NCBI GenBank assembly: GCA_025354075.1
Contig: JANXNO010000228.1
Span: forward strand, 1-8,930
From: Burkholderiales bacterium
Lineage (GTDB): Bacteria > Pseudomonadota > Gammaproteobacteria > Burkholderiales > Casimicrobiaceae
DNA: 8,930 nucleotides
Direction of reading: 5' to 3'
Program-made: the position numbers and the translations under genes
Shown here: positions 1-6,002 of the stretch, piece by piece
How positions within the stretch are numbered: the stretch's first letter is position 1
Layout of the letters: each line of letters starts with the position of its first letter
Notes under the pieces: generated by a model
What the model was told of the DNA's origin: nothing
What the model saw: only the letters and a program-made list of their open reading frames with translations
The model's database searches: none

Positions 1-684
1 CGGAACGCGCCGTGGCCCCGGATCACGCTTTCGATAGATCGACCAAGTCAGCGCGGCAGCACCCAAGCCGACCGGGATGTTGATATAAAAAATCCACGGC
101 CACGAAATGTTGTCAGTGATCCAGCCACCTAGCAGCGGTCCGGCAACCGGCGCAACCAGCACCGTCATGGCCCACATCGCCATCGCGGTGCCCGCTTTCG
201 CTGCGGGATAACTCGCGAGCAATAACGTCTGCGACAAAGGAATCATCGGCCCAGCGACGAGGCCCTGCAACACGCGGAACGCGATCAACGATTCAATGTT
301 CGGCGCGAGGCCGCACAGCCACGACGCGAGCACGAACAGCAGGATGCTCGCCGTAAACAAGCGCACCTGACCGAATCGCTGCGTGAGCCATCCAGTCAGC
401 GGCACCGAGATCGCATTCGCGACGGCGAACGACGTGATCACCCAAGTGCCCTGCGCCGGGCTCACGCCCATGTCGCCCGAGATCGCGGGGATCGAGACAT
501 TGGCAATCGATGTGTCGAGCACGTTCATGAACGTGGCCAGCGACAGTGCGATGGTGCCGAGCACCAGATCGCTGCCTTTGAGTGGCGGGAAGGCTGCTGG
601 ACGCGCCGGACCGGACGGCGCTGGCGGTGCTGGCACGGCTGCCGCAACGTCCGGTGCGCCCACCGTGGTGGAAGACGAAGACAT
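1..684 (-). CDS. emrB: EmrB-like DHA2-family MFS multidrug transporter (N-terminal 228 residues, cut by window edge)
   Basis: This is the inner-membrane, proton-driven drug exporter of an EmrAB-type pump. The frame is open from an ATG at 684 to the left edge, so only the first 228 of an expected ~500 residues are present. A Pro/Ala-rich cytoplasmic tail (residues ~1-38) precedes the membrane part. The first helix carries the DHA2-type motif LDTSIANVSIP (56-66). The loop motif GWLTQRFGQVRLF (98-110) is MFS motif A, RVLQGLVAGP (137-146) is the motif-B helix with its conserved Arg, and APVAGPLLGGWIT (178-190) is antiporter motif C. The gene begins 12 bp after the emrA stop with only a weak Shine-Dalgarno sequence, so translational coupling to emrA is likely. 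The family call is sure from the motifs. Substrates cannot be read from the sequence, and hydrophobic drugs or uncouplers are only the family's usual cargo. Confidence 0.93.
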   Translation of the reverse strand, partial: MSSSSTTVGAPDVAAAVPAPPAPSGPARPAAFPPLKGSDLVLGTIALSLATFMNVLDTSIANVSIPAISGDMGVSPAQGTWVITSFAVANAISVPLTGWLTQRFGQVRLFTASILLFVLASWLCGLAPNIESLIAFRVLQGLVAGPMIPLSQTLLLASYPAAKAGTAMAMWAMTVLVAPVAGPLLGGWITDNISWPWIFYINIPVGLGAAALTWSIYRKRDPGPRRVP

Positions 685-696
685 AACGGACTTTGG

Positions 697-2079
697 TTAT
701 TTCAGTGGCGTGATGGTTGATGCCGCCGCGCCGACCGGAGCGAGCGACGCAACGGCGGCGCTGGCGGGCACACGTTTCACGGTAGCCGCAGCCACGGGAG
801 CACCGTCACGCGTAGCGACCGGCGCATCAAGCTTGGCAACACGACCGCCATTCGCGGCAATGATTTTGCGAACTTCAGCATCAGCCGCGGTGTTGTTATG
901 CTCAAACACATTGGTCTGCGCCACCGTCGACACACGCGAAGTATCGGCCAACATGCGGCCTTCAGTTTTACTCACGTCCACCTTCGCATCCATCGACAAG
1001 CCGACGCGCAGTGGATGCTCAACGAGCTCCTTCGGATCAAGCGTGATGCGCACCGGCACGCGCTGCACCACCTTGATCCAGTTGCCGGTCGCGTTCTGTG
1101 CGGGCAGCAGCGCGAACGCCGCACCAGTGCCTGCACCCAAACCTTCGATTGCACCGTGATACGCAACCTTTTTGCCGTACACGTCGGCAATCAATTCGAC
1201 CGGTTGTCCCAAGCGCAAATTCTGCAACTGGCTTTCTTTGAAGTTTGCCTCAACCCACACCTGATTCAACGCAATCACCGACATCAACGGTGAACCCGCC
1301 TGCACACGCTGGCCGAGTTGTACGCTGCGTTTGGCGACAAAGCCATCAACAGGAGCGAGCAAATCTGCGCGCTTCAGCGCAAGATAGGCCTCACGAACAC
1401 GCGCCGCTGCGCGCAACACGTTTGGATGTTGCTCAAGCGTGATGCCGTCCGTGAGTGTCTGGTTCGACACGAGTTGTTCACGCGCGGCAAGCGTTGCTGA
1501 TTGCGCCGCTGCCACGCTGCTTCGTGCGGCGGTGAGTTGCGAATTCACGTGATTGAATTCTTCCTTGCCCACCGCTCCAGTGGCGACTAGCGGCGCGCGC
1601 CGCGTTACGTCATCCTGCGCGCGAACGAGATCGCTTTGCACGCGCGCAACGTCTGCCTCACGCAACGCAATCTGCGCTTTCAGCGTGCTGTTGTTCGCAT
1701 ACAAGGTGCGCACTTCCCGAACGGTCTGCGCGAGCTGTGCTTCGGCTTGATCGAGTGCGACCTGAGCGTCTGCCGGATCGAGTTTGACCAGCAGTTGACC
1801 TGCCTTCACATAATCGGTGTCGTCGGCATTAATCGCGACGACGGTGCCGCCGACTTGTGGCGTCAGTTGCACCACGTTACCCTGCACGTACGCGTTGTCG
1901 GTCGATTCGTAATGGTTGAGCACCATCACCCAATAAGCGCCGTACGCGATGCCTGCAACGACGACAGCGGCAGCGACTGCGGTTAGCGCTTTCTTGCGAT
2001 TGGGATTGCCCTGATTGCTTTGTTGCGCCACAGGCGCAGCTTGCGGAGTGGAAGTAGTAGTGGTTTCAGAGGAGGCCAT
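697..2079 (-). CDS. emrA: EmrA-like periplasmic adaptor (HlyD/membrane fusion protein) of the efflux pump
   Basis: This 460-residue adaptor should link EmrB in the inner membrane to the outer membrane factor encoded upstream. A cytoplasmic Ser/Thr/Gln-rich tail (1-28) and Lys-Lys precede one membrane anchor (~31-54). The family hallmark STDNAYVQGNVVQLTPQVGG follows at 59-78 and begins the first half of the lipoyl/barrel-sandwich domain. A long alpha-helical hairpin rich in Ala/Gln/Arg spans ~103-205. The second lipoyl half is around 238-270 (LLAPVDGFVAKRSVQLGQRV), followed by a beta-barrel domain (QVWVEANFKESQL, then up to ~370). A GGAGA Shine-Dalgarno sequence six bases before the ATG supports the start. 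The gene lies 61 bp after the outer membrane factor gene and 12 bp before emrB. An Ala/Val-rich tail from about 371 to 460 extends past the last recognisable domain, making it longer than the ~390-residue E. coli protein. Confidence 0.95.
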   Translation of the reverse strand: MASSETTTTSTPQAAPVAQQSNQGNPNRKKALTAVAAAVVVAGIAYGAYWVMVLNHYESTDNAYVQGNVVQLTPQVGGTVVAINADDTDYVKAGQLLVKLDPADAQVALDQAEAQLAQTVREVRTLYANNSTLKAQIALREADVARVQSDLVRAQDDVTRRAPLVATGAVGKEEFNHVNSQLTAARSSVAAAQSATLAAREQLVSNQTLTDGITLEQHPNVLRAAARVREAYLALKRADLLAPVDGFVAKRSVQLGQRVQAGSPLMSVIALNQVWVEANFKESQLQNLRLGQPVELIADVYGKKVAYHGAIEGLGAGTGAAFALLPAQNATGNWIKVVQRVPVRITLDPKELVEHPLRVGLSMDAKVDVSKTEGRMLADTSRVSTVAQTNVFEHNNTAADAEVRKIIAANGGRVAKLDAPVATRDGAPVAAATVKRVPASAAVASLAPVGAAASTITPLK

Positions 2080-2140
2080 GATTATTCTCCAGGATCAATT
2101 CGATGTTCAGATGTTGAGTAAGCTTGGTCGATGCGTCAGA

Positions 2141-3685
2141 TCACTGAGCTATCGGCGACGGCGTTGCAGTTTTCGTAGCAACCGTCATCGCGTCATTTGT
2201 GTTTTCGGCAATTGCATCAGTGCTGTATCCGCCACCCAGTGCGCGGATCAACGCTATTTGCACGTCAAGTGCGCGCGCCTTCAAATCCACCGCCTGACGA
2301 CGCTGATTCAGCACGCTCGACTCAGCGTTGAGCACGGTCAGATAAGTGCTCAGTCCCGCTTTGAAGCGTTGCGCAGCAAGGTCATACGCCGCCTCTGCCG
2401 CAGTCTGTGCACCCGCTTGTTGCGCCCGTTGCAACGCAATTGATCGCAGCGAACTGATCTGGTCTGCGGCGTCATGCACCGCATCAAGCACCGCGCTGTT
2501 GTAGCTTTCAACGGCAGCATCAAGGTCGACCGTCTTACCGCGCAGATTGGCGCGCAAACGACCCGAATCAAAAATCGGCAAACGCAGCGCAGGCCCGACG
2601 CCCCATTGCTCGCTGCCGGTGCCAATGAGACGATTCAACCCGATGCTCGACAAACCGGCAAAGGCCGTCAGATTGATATTGGGATAGAACTGCGCCTTCG
2701 CGCTTTGCACGTCGCTCGCGGCCGCCTCAATACGCCAGCGCGCAGCAGAAATATCGGCACGGCGAGCGAGCAAATCAGCAGGTAGCGCGGTGGGTAACGC
2801 GATGGCTTGTACTGTGCGCAAAGGTGCAACGAGCAAATCCAGCGCGTTTGGAGCATGCGCCGTCAGGGCAGCCAGCGCATGACGCGCCAACATGATCTGT
2901 TCATCCAGCTGCTCAATCAGTTGCCGCGACTCGGGCAATGCGCCTTCGCCCTGACGCAACTCCACGTTTGTATCGAGACCGCTTTGCACGCGTTGTTTGA
3001 CCAACGCCAGCGTTTCATCGCGTTGCTTTAATGTACGAGCCGCGACTTCGCGTTGCTCGAACAGGCGACCGAGCTGCACGTAAGCGCGCGCCACAGTGCT
3101 CGCCAACACGGTGCGCGCGGCTTGCAGGTCCGCCTGCGCAGCGCGCTGCGTGCCCAAGGCAGCTTCAATAGCGGCACGATTGCGACCGAAAAAATCAAAC
3201 TCGTACGAAGCGCCGAGCTGCGCCGTGCCAATCGTGCGCACCGAGCCGCCTAATGGCGGCGGATAGATGCTGTTTTCGCTGAACAGTTGTCGTGTCGCAT
3301 CAAGCGAGCCCGTGATCTGCAGCCCGTCTGCGGCCCTAGTGCTGGCAATCGCGGCGTCAGCTCGGGCAACGCGAGCTTGTGCAACTTTGAGCGTGGGATT
3401 GCCAGCCAACGCGCGTTCAACGAGACCATTCAAGGTTGTGTCGCCAAAAGAGCGCCACCATTCAGCAGAAATAGTCGGCGACGCGCCAGCGGTTGTCTCA
3501 AGCCCAACTGACGTGGGCGTAACCTGCTGCGCGACTGCAGCGATCCCGGCGTAGCTCGCGCACCCGCCGAGCGTGATCAGAATGCCGGACACGAGGGCGG
3601 CAGCGATTACAGCGAGCACAGATAAGTAGGCTCGCACTGCCGACTGCGCGTTAACGGCTTGTACAGATGTTTGATTGGGCTTCAT
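2141..3685 (-). CDS. NodT-type outer membrane factor lipoprotein (TolC-like efflux channel)
   Basis: This outer-membrane, trimeric channel-tunnel subunit is the exit duct for the EmrAB pump encoded just downstream. From the ATG at 3685 it has 514 residues. A signal sequence with an Arg-bearing n-region and hydrophobic core (~20-40) ends in the lipobox LGGC, with Cys42 the likely lipidated residue. Two repeated TolC-type halves follow. Recognisable family signatures are YEFDFFGRNR (161-170), LPADLLARRADI (301-312), FYPNINLTA (333-341) and RLPIFDSGRL (368-377), with the end near ALGGGY (482-487). A longer reading starts at a TTG at 3727 (528 residues). I prefer 3685 because it is an ATG and leaves a normal lipoprotein signal, although neither start has a good Shine-Dalgarno sequence. 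The gene follows marR by 73 bp on the same strand. A repressor-site-like palindrome touches the start codon. Confidence 0.9.
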   Translation of the reverse strand: MKPNQTSVQAVNAQSAVRAYLSVLAVIAAALVSGILITLGGCASYAGIAAVAQQVTPTSVGLETTAGASPTISAEWWRSFGDTTLNGLVERALAGNPTLKVAQARVARADAAIASTRAADGLQITGSLDATRQLFSENSIYPPPLGGSVRTIGTAQLGASYEFDFFGRNRAAIEAALGTQRAAQADLQAARTVLASTVARAYVQLGRLFEQREVAARTLKQRDETLALVKQRVQSGLDTNVELRQGEGALPESRQLIEQLDEQIMLARHALAALTAHAPNALDLLVAPLRTVQAIALPTALPADLLARRADISAARWRIEAAASDVQSAKAQFYPNINLTAFAGLSSIGLNRLIGTGSEQWGVGPALRLPIFDSGRLRANLRGKTVDLDAAVESYNSAVLDAVHDAADQISSLRSIALQRAQQAGAQTAAEAAYDLAAQRFKAGLSTYLTVLNAESSVLNQRRQAVDLKARALDVQIALIRALGGGYSTDAIAENTNDAMTVATKTATPSPIAQ

Positions 3686-3697
3686 TTGCTTAGGCAA
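3686..3697. promoter_or_regulatory. Putative second MarR operator abutting the outer membrane factor start codon
   Basis: The plus strand reads TTGCTTAGGCAA, which is symmetric at 10 of 12 positions and differs by one base from the palindrome TTGCCTAGGCAA found in the marR promoter. It sits immediately upstream of the preferred ATG at 3685. Binding here could block transcription initiation, elongation or ribosome access. No convincing -35/-10 pair accompanies it: the best is TTGCAA (3722-3727) and AATACT (3697-3702) with a long 19-bp spacer. Repressor binding is inferred from similarity to the other site and from location. Confidence 0.5.
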
Positions 3698-3758
3698 GTA
3701 TTTTTGCGTGAATAGGGTAAATTGCAATGCAGCTAACTTAAGTCAGAACGGCGTAGAT

Positions 3759-4265
3759 TTAGACTTCGTCGCGCAGCGTATCGCCGGTTTCCAGCATGCG
3801 TTTCAGATAGGTTTTCAGCGCCTGCCATTCGGTCTTTGAAAAACCAGCCAGATGCGCGTTCATCACGTCGGCCAGCACCGCAGGTACCTCGGTGATCGCA
3901 GCCTCACCGTCAGGGGTCAACTCAACGTGAACCACTCGCCGGTCTTCGGTAGACCGCACACGTTTGCAGAGACCTTTTTTCTCCAGACGATCCAGCAGTC
4001 GCGTCATCGCGCCGGCATCCACCTGCAACCAGCGCGCGAGCTCAGCCACGGTAGACCCGCCAGAGCTCCGCAATCGCAGCAGCGGCCCCCATTGCGCGCT
4101 GGTCAGCCCATGTTCGCCCAGCCGCTTGTCAGCCTGCGCCACGATAGACAACATCACACGCTTCATCAGGTAGCCCACGCTCTCTTCAGCGCAGTAACCA
4201 GCAGCCTTGTAAAAGTCAGCGGCGGGCGCGGAGCGGGGTGTGTATTGGGCTTTGGTTGATGACAT
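3759..4265 (-). CDS. MarR-family transcriptional repressor of the efflux operon
   Basis: This 168-residue winged helix-turn-helix regulator is presumed to be a dimer whose DNA binding is relieved by small phenolic or drug-like ligands. The N-terminal dimerisation helices are followed by LTSAQWGPLLRLRSSG (54-69), the HTH with a recognition helix near DAGAMTRLLDRLEKKGL (83-99), and a wing with the family's D-R-R signature in RSTEDRRVVHVELTPDG (104-120). The last ~45 residues form the second dimerisation segment. The frame can be read from an ATG at 4322 (187 residues, with a modest AGAG-type Shine-Dalgarno sequence). I chose the ATG at 4265 because a strong promoter with an embedded palindrome lies between the two ATGs. 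It is first in an apparent operon with the outer membrane factor, emrA and emrB, so repression of the pump and of itself is the natural inference. It resembles EmrR/MarR repressors, but the exact orthologue is not certain. Confidence 0.9.
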   Translation of the reverse strand: MSSTKAQYTPRSAPAADFYKAAGYCAEESVGYLMKRVMLSIVAQADKRLGEHGLTSAQWGPLLRLRSSGGSTVAELARWLQVDAGAMTRLLDRLEKKGLCKRVRSTEDRRVVHVELTPDGEAAITEVPAVLADVMNAHLAGFSKTEWQALKTYLKRMLETGDTLRDEV

Positions 4266-4271
4266 CGTCGC

Positions 4272-4300
4272 AATGTAATTGCCTAGGCAATCATTGTCAA
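4272..4300 (-). promoter_or_regulatory. Sigma70-type promoter of the marR-efflux operon
   Basis: On the minus strand a perfect -35 box TTGACA (4300 to 4295) is followed by exactly 17 bp and a -10 box TACATT (4277 to 4272, four of six consensus bases). The -10 box ends six bases before the ATG at 4265. Transcription would therefore begin at or within a base or two of that ATG, predicting a leaderless or nearly leaderless mRNA. This placement is also the main argument against the upstream ATG at 4322 as the start of marR. Boxes and spacing are seen directly, whereas activity is inferred. Confidence 0.7.
4278..4291. promoter_or_regulatory. Perfect palindromic operator inside the marR promoter spacer
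   Basis: ATTGCCTAGGCAAT is a perfect 14-bp inverted repeat lying wholly in the 17-bp spacer between the -35 and -10 boxes. Outer arms CAATG (4271-4275) and CATTG (4292-4296) extend the symmetry, offset by a two-base insertion (TA) on the left. MarR-family dimers typically bind such A/T-flanked palindromes, and a dimer here would sterically exclude RNA polymerase. A one-mismatch copy of the 12-bp core occurs at 3686-3697. Binding by the adjacent MarR protein is inferred. Confidence 0.7.
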
Positions 4301-4475
4301 GGCCTGCACCACTGCTTTTCATAGTCGGGCTCTCTTGCGTGCAGCGCAGTGTGATTTACGCAGTATTTCCGCGACTGGCGTCGTGCTACACGCGACTCGT
4401 CGCGACGCTGTTTGATCAGTCACGGGCGACCGATAACGTTCACTCCATCGAAACACGCCGCGCTTCGCGGCCCTC

Positions 4476-4482
4476 AGGGAGA
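4476..4482 (+). promoter_or_regulatory. Shine-Dalgarno sequence fixing the start of the first small membrane gene
   Basis: AGGGAGA lies six bases before the ATG at 4489. It decides between this ATG and far-upstream non-ATG starts in the same frame, the longest beginning with a TTG at 4279 inside the marR promoter. It also argues that the short frame is translated. Confidence 0.65.
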
Positions 4483-4488
4483 ACTGTG

Positions 4489-4695
4489 ATGGACATGCTT
4501 AATACCTTCTTCGTTTTCAACTTCAGCGCCACCATCGCGGCGCTGGCCGCATTGTTTCTGATGCGTGAAAGTGTTGCGGCTACCGTGGCACAGGTTACGG
4601 CGCGTGCAAAAGTCTCCGGCTTCAACCTGGCGGGCGCTACCGGTGCGGCGACCAGCATAGTGTTGCTGACCAGCGTGGCGGTGCTCTTTCGCTAA
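4489..4695 (+). CDS. Small hydrophobic membrane protein of unknown function (68 aa)
   Basis: I do not recognise this protein as a named family. It begins with an ATG after a good AGGGAGA ribosome site and encodes 68 residues. A hydrophobic helix covers about residues 4-24 (FFVFNFSATIAALAALFL). A short polar stretch with Arg26/Glu27 and the more amphipathic ESVAATVAQVTARAKV follows, then a Gly/Ala-rich second helix covers ~47-67 (AGATGAATSIVLLTSVAVLF). Both termini and the central loop could sit on either side of the inner membrane. It is transcribed away from marR, with 223 bp between their starts, and is followed 93 bp later by another 68-codon membrane gene. The GC-rich codon usage resembles that of its neighbours. 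It is probably a real gene because of the ribosome site and the clear two-helix pattern, but no function can be assigned. Confidence 0.6.
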   Translation: MDMLNTFFVFNFSATIAALAALFLMRESVAATVAQVTARAKVSGFNLAGATGAATSIVLLTSVAVLFR

Positions 4696-4747
4696 TCGCG
4701 GTTTTGAAAGCGCAATCGATCATGTCATCTGCGCGCGCGTTGCTACG

Positions 4748-4776
4748 TTGATTTTTTACTCTCTGTTACTGATGAT
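4748..4776 (+). promoter_or_regulatory. Weak candidate promoter for the second small membrane gene
   Basis: TTGATT (4748-4753) and GATGAT (4771-4776) each match four of six consensus bases and are separated by 17 bp, in a T-rich gap just before the gene at 4789. The -10 would leave a leader of only a few bases, and such weak pairs arise often by chance. The gene could equally be co-transcribed with the preceding small gene. Confidence 0.2.
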
Positions 4777-4788
4777 TCGGGGCCTGTG

Positions 4789-4995
4789 ATGAAATTTATG
4801 TTGCTGCTCGTGGGTTGGTTCATTTTGTTGGTGGTGAGCTGGCCCATCGCCTTGTTGGCGCTGGCGTTGTGGCCGCTCTTCTGGCTGCTGGCGCTACCGT
4901 TTCGCTTGATTGGCATCACGTTTGAGGCGGTGTTTGCCTTGCTCAAGGCAGTGCTGATGCTTCCGGCGCGCCTACTGGGCTATCGCGCGCGTTAA
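4789..4995 (+). CDS. Small Trp/Pro-rich hydrophobic membrane protein (68 aa)
   Basis: This is a 68-residue, extremely hydrophobic protein made mostly of Leu, Ala, Trp, Phe and Val. From the ATG at 4789 a first helix covers ~3-18. Paired Trp-Pro turns at 18-19 and 28-29 break the hydrophobic run, and a second membrane helix covers ~20-37. The C-terminal third (LPFRLIGITFEAVFALLKAV, 36-55, then LPARLLGYRAR) is amphipathic with basic residues, suggesting it lies along the membrane surface facing the cytoplasm. A GTG three bases earlier is an alternative start. GGGG at 4779-4782 is a usable ribosome site for the ATG. The pattern resembles small conserved hypothetical proteins I recall from proteobacterial genomes, but I cannot name a family or a function. 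The next gene starts 47 bp downstream on the same strand. Confidence 0.65.
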   Translation: MKFMLLLVGWFILLVVSWPIALLALALWPLFWLLALPFRLIGITFEAVFALLKAVLMLPARLLGYRAR

Positions 4996-5042
4996 TTCGT
5001 CTGGCGTTTGCAGTTGCAGCGTTGCCGTCGTACATTTCCGAT

Positions 5043-5924
5043 ATGTTGATACCCACGCTCCCTCCCGTGCTGACTCCCTTATGGAACGCACGTTTGCTGC
5101 TTGTTGAACGCGCGACGGAGGACGCCAAGGCCTGCGCCGACTGGTATGCCGCGCTGCTCGACGACCCGGTGACCGAAATCGCTCACGATGTGTGGCAGGT
5201 TCGCGGGGCGGATCGCTGGATGTTGTTTCGCAATGGCACGCACAAAACAGTGCCGATGATTGCCTTTGCATTCCCGACACAAGTCGAATGGGCCGCCTAT
5301 CGCGTGCATCTTGAAGCGATTGGCCTCGAACTGCATTCGGTGGCCGTCGAGCTGAGCGATCTTTTAGGCGAACACACGTTTGGCTTGCGCGACCCTGACC
5401 GGCGCATGATTCTGTTTTGCGTCGCCCCCGACGCAACGAGCACGCAAACGGTGACCCACGTGACGCTACCCGCTCGCCTGCAACACTTCGTCTGCGCGTC
5501 GACACAAACGCATGCAATGCTCGAGTTTTATCGCGATGCGCTGGGCTTCATCGAGTCGGATCGGGTGCTCGATACCGATGGCGATTTGTCGTCCGCGTTC
5601 GTGCGATCCGACACGGAGCATCACAGCTTTGCTGTGTTTCGCGCTCCGCAGCCAGGCCCCGATCATCACGCTTATGAACTGCCCAACTGGAACGCGATCC
5701 GTGACTGGGCCGATCACTGCGGCGACCTTGAAATCCCTATTTGGTGGGGGCCGGGGCGGCACGGCGTGGGCAACAATTTGTTCTTCATGATCGAAGACCC
5801 AGACGGCTACAAAGTGGAGTTTTCGGCCGAGCTGGAGCTGATGAGCGCCGACCCGATCTATCGCACCTGGCCGCACGGCCCGCGCGCGCTGAATCTGTGG
5901 GGCAATGCGTGGATGCGTAGCTAA
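5043..5924 (+). CDS. VOC-fold protein, type I extradiol (catechol 2,3-dioxygenase-like) ring-cleavage dioxygenase candidate
   Basis: This 293-residue protein has two VOC modules: a divergent N-terminal one (~15-130) and a C-terminal one (~145-262) that carries the metal site. This is the usual layout and length of type I extradiol dioxygenases, which use Fe(II) or Mn(II) and O2 to open catecholic rings. Likely ligands are His148 (LQHFV), His209 (GPDHHAYEL) and Glu259 (YKVEF). His194 (EHHSFAVF) and His240 (GPGRHGVGNN) match the catalytic histidines. The signature region G-x-H ... D-P-D-G ... E is intact except that Met249 occupies the position normally held by Tyr. The C-terminal TWPHGPRALNLWG segment resembles that of VOC dioxygenase-like proteins. 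I chose the ATG at 5043. A TTG at 5022 would add seven residues, and neither start has a clear ribosome site. Substrate is unknown, and no other aromatic-degradation genes are nearby. Confidence 0.82.
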   Translation: MLIPTLPPVLTPLWNARLLLVERATEDAKACADWYAALLDDPVTEIAHDVWQVRGADRWMLFRNGTHKTVPMIAFAFPTQVEWAAYRVHLEAIGLELHSVAVELSDLLGEHTFGLRDPDRRMILFCVAPDATSTQTVTHVTLPARLQHFVCASTQTHAMLEFYRDALGFIESDRVLDTDGDLSSAFVRSDTEHHSFAVFRAPQPGPDHHAYELPNWNAIRDWADHCGDLEIPIWWGPGRHGVGNNLFFMIEDPDGYKVEFSAELELMSADPIYRTWPHGPRALNLWGNAWMRS

Positions 5925-5930
5925 CTGGGA

Positions 5931-5943
5931 GCGCATGGCGCTG
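5931..5943. terminator. Small hairpin between convergent genes, weak terminator candidate
   Basis: AGCGC-ATG-GCGCT forms a five-pair, GC-rich stem with a three-base loop just after the VOC gene stop, in the 78-bp gap between convergent genes. No real T-run follows on either strand, so intrinsic termination is doubtful. It is listed because nothing else in the gap could serve. Confidence 0.2.
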
Positions 5944-6002
5944 AACTTATTTCGATAGCACGCGTTGTTAAGCACGCTCCGCGTCCCCGCCTGCGAGCCC
6001 GT

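Noticed and set aside
383..1159. 258-codon plus-strand open frame at the left end
   Set aside because: It lies antisense to emrB and emrA, whose protein motifs are unmistakable. It is Ala/Ser/Thr-rich with no domain pattern, as expected for a shadow frame in GC-rich DNA.
3697..3727. Promoter for the outer membrane factor gene (TTGCAA and AATACT)
   Set aside because: The spacer would be 19 bp and the -10 match is only four of six, so it was not listed as a feature and is mentioned only beside the operator-like site.
4279..4695. 138-codon plus-strand frame beginning with TTG inside the marR promoter
   Set aside because: Only its last 68 codons, after a good ribosome site at 4476-4482, look like a protein. 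The upstream part has no start signal and overlaps regulatory DNA.
4740..4788. T-run at 4752-4757 as an intrinsic terminator of the first small membrane gene
   Set aside because: No stable GC-rich inverted repeat immediately precedes the T-run on the plus strand.
4972..5517. 181-codon minus-strand frame opposite the VOC gene
   Set aside because: Arg-rich shadow frame. The plus-strand VOC frame has metal-site motifs and normal composition.
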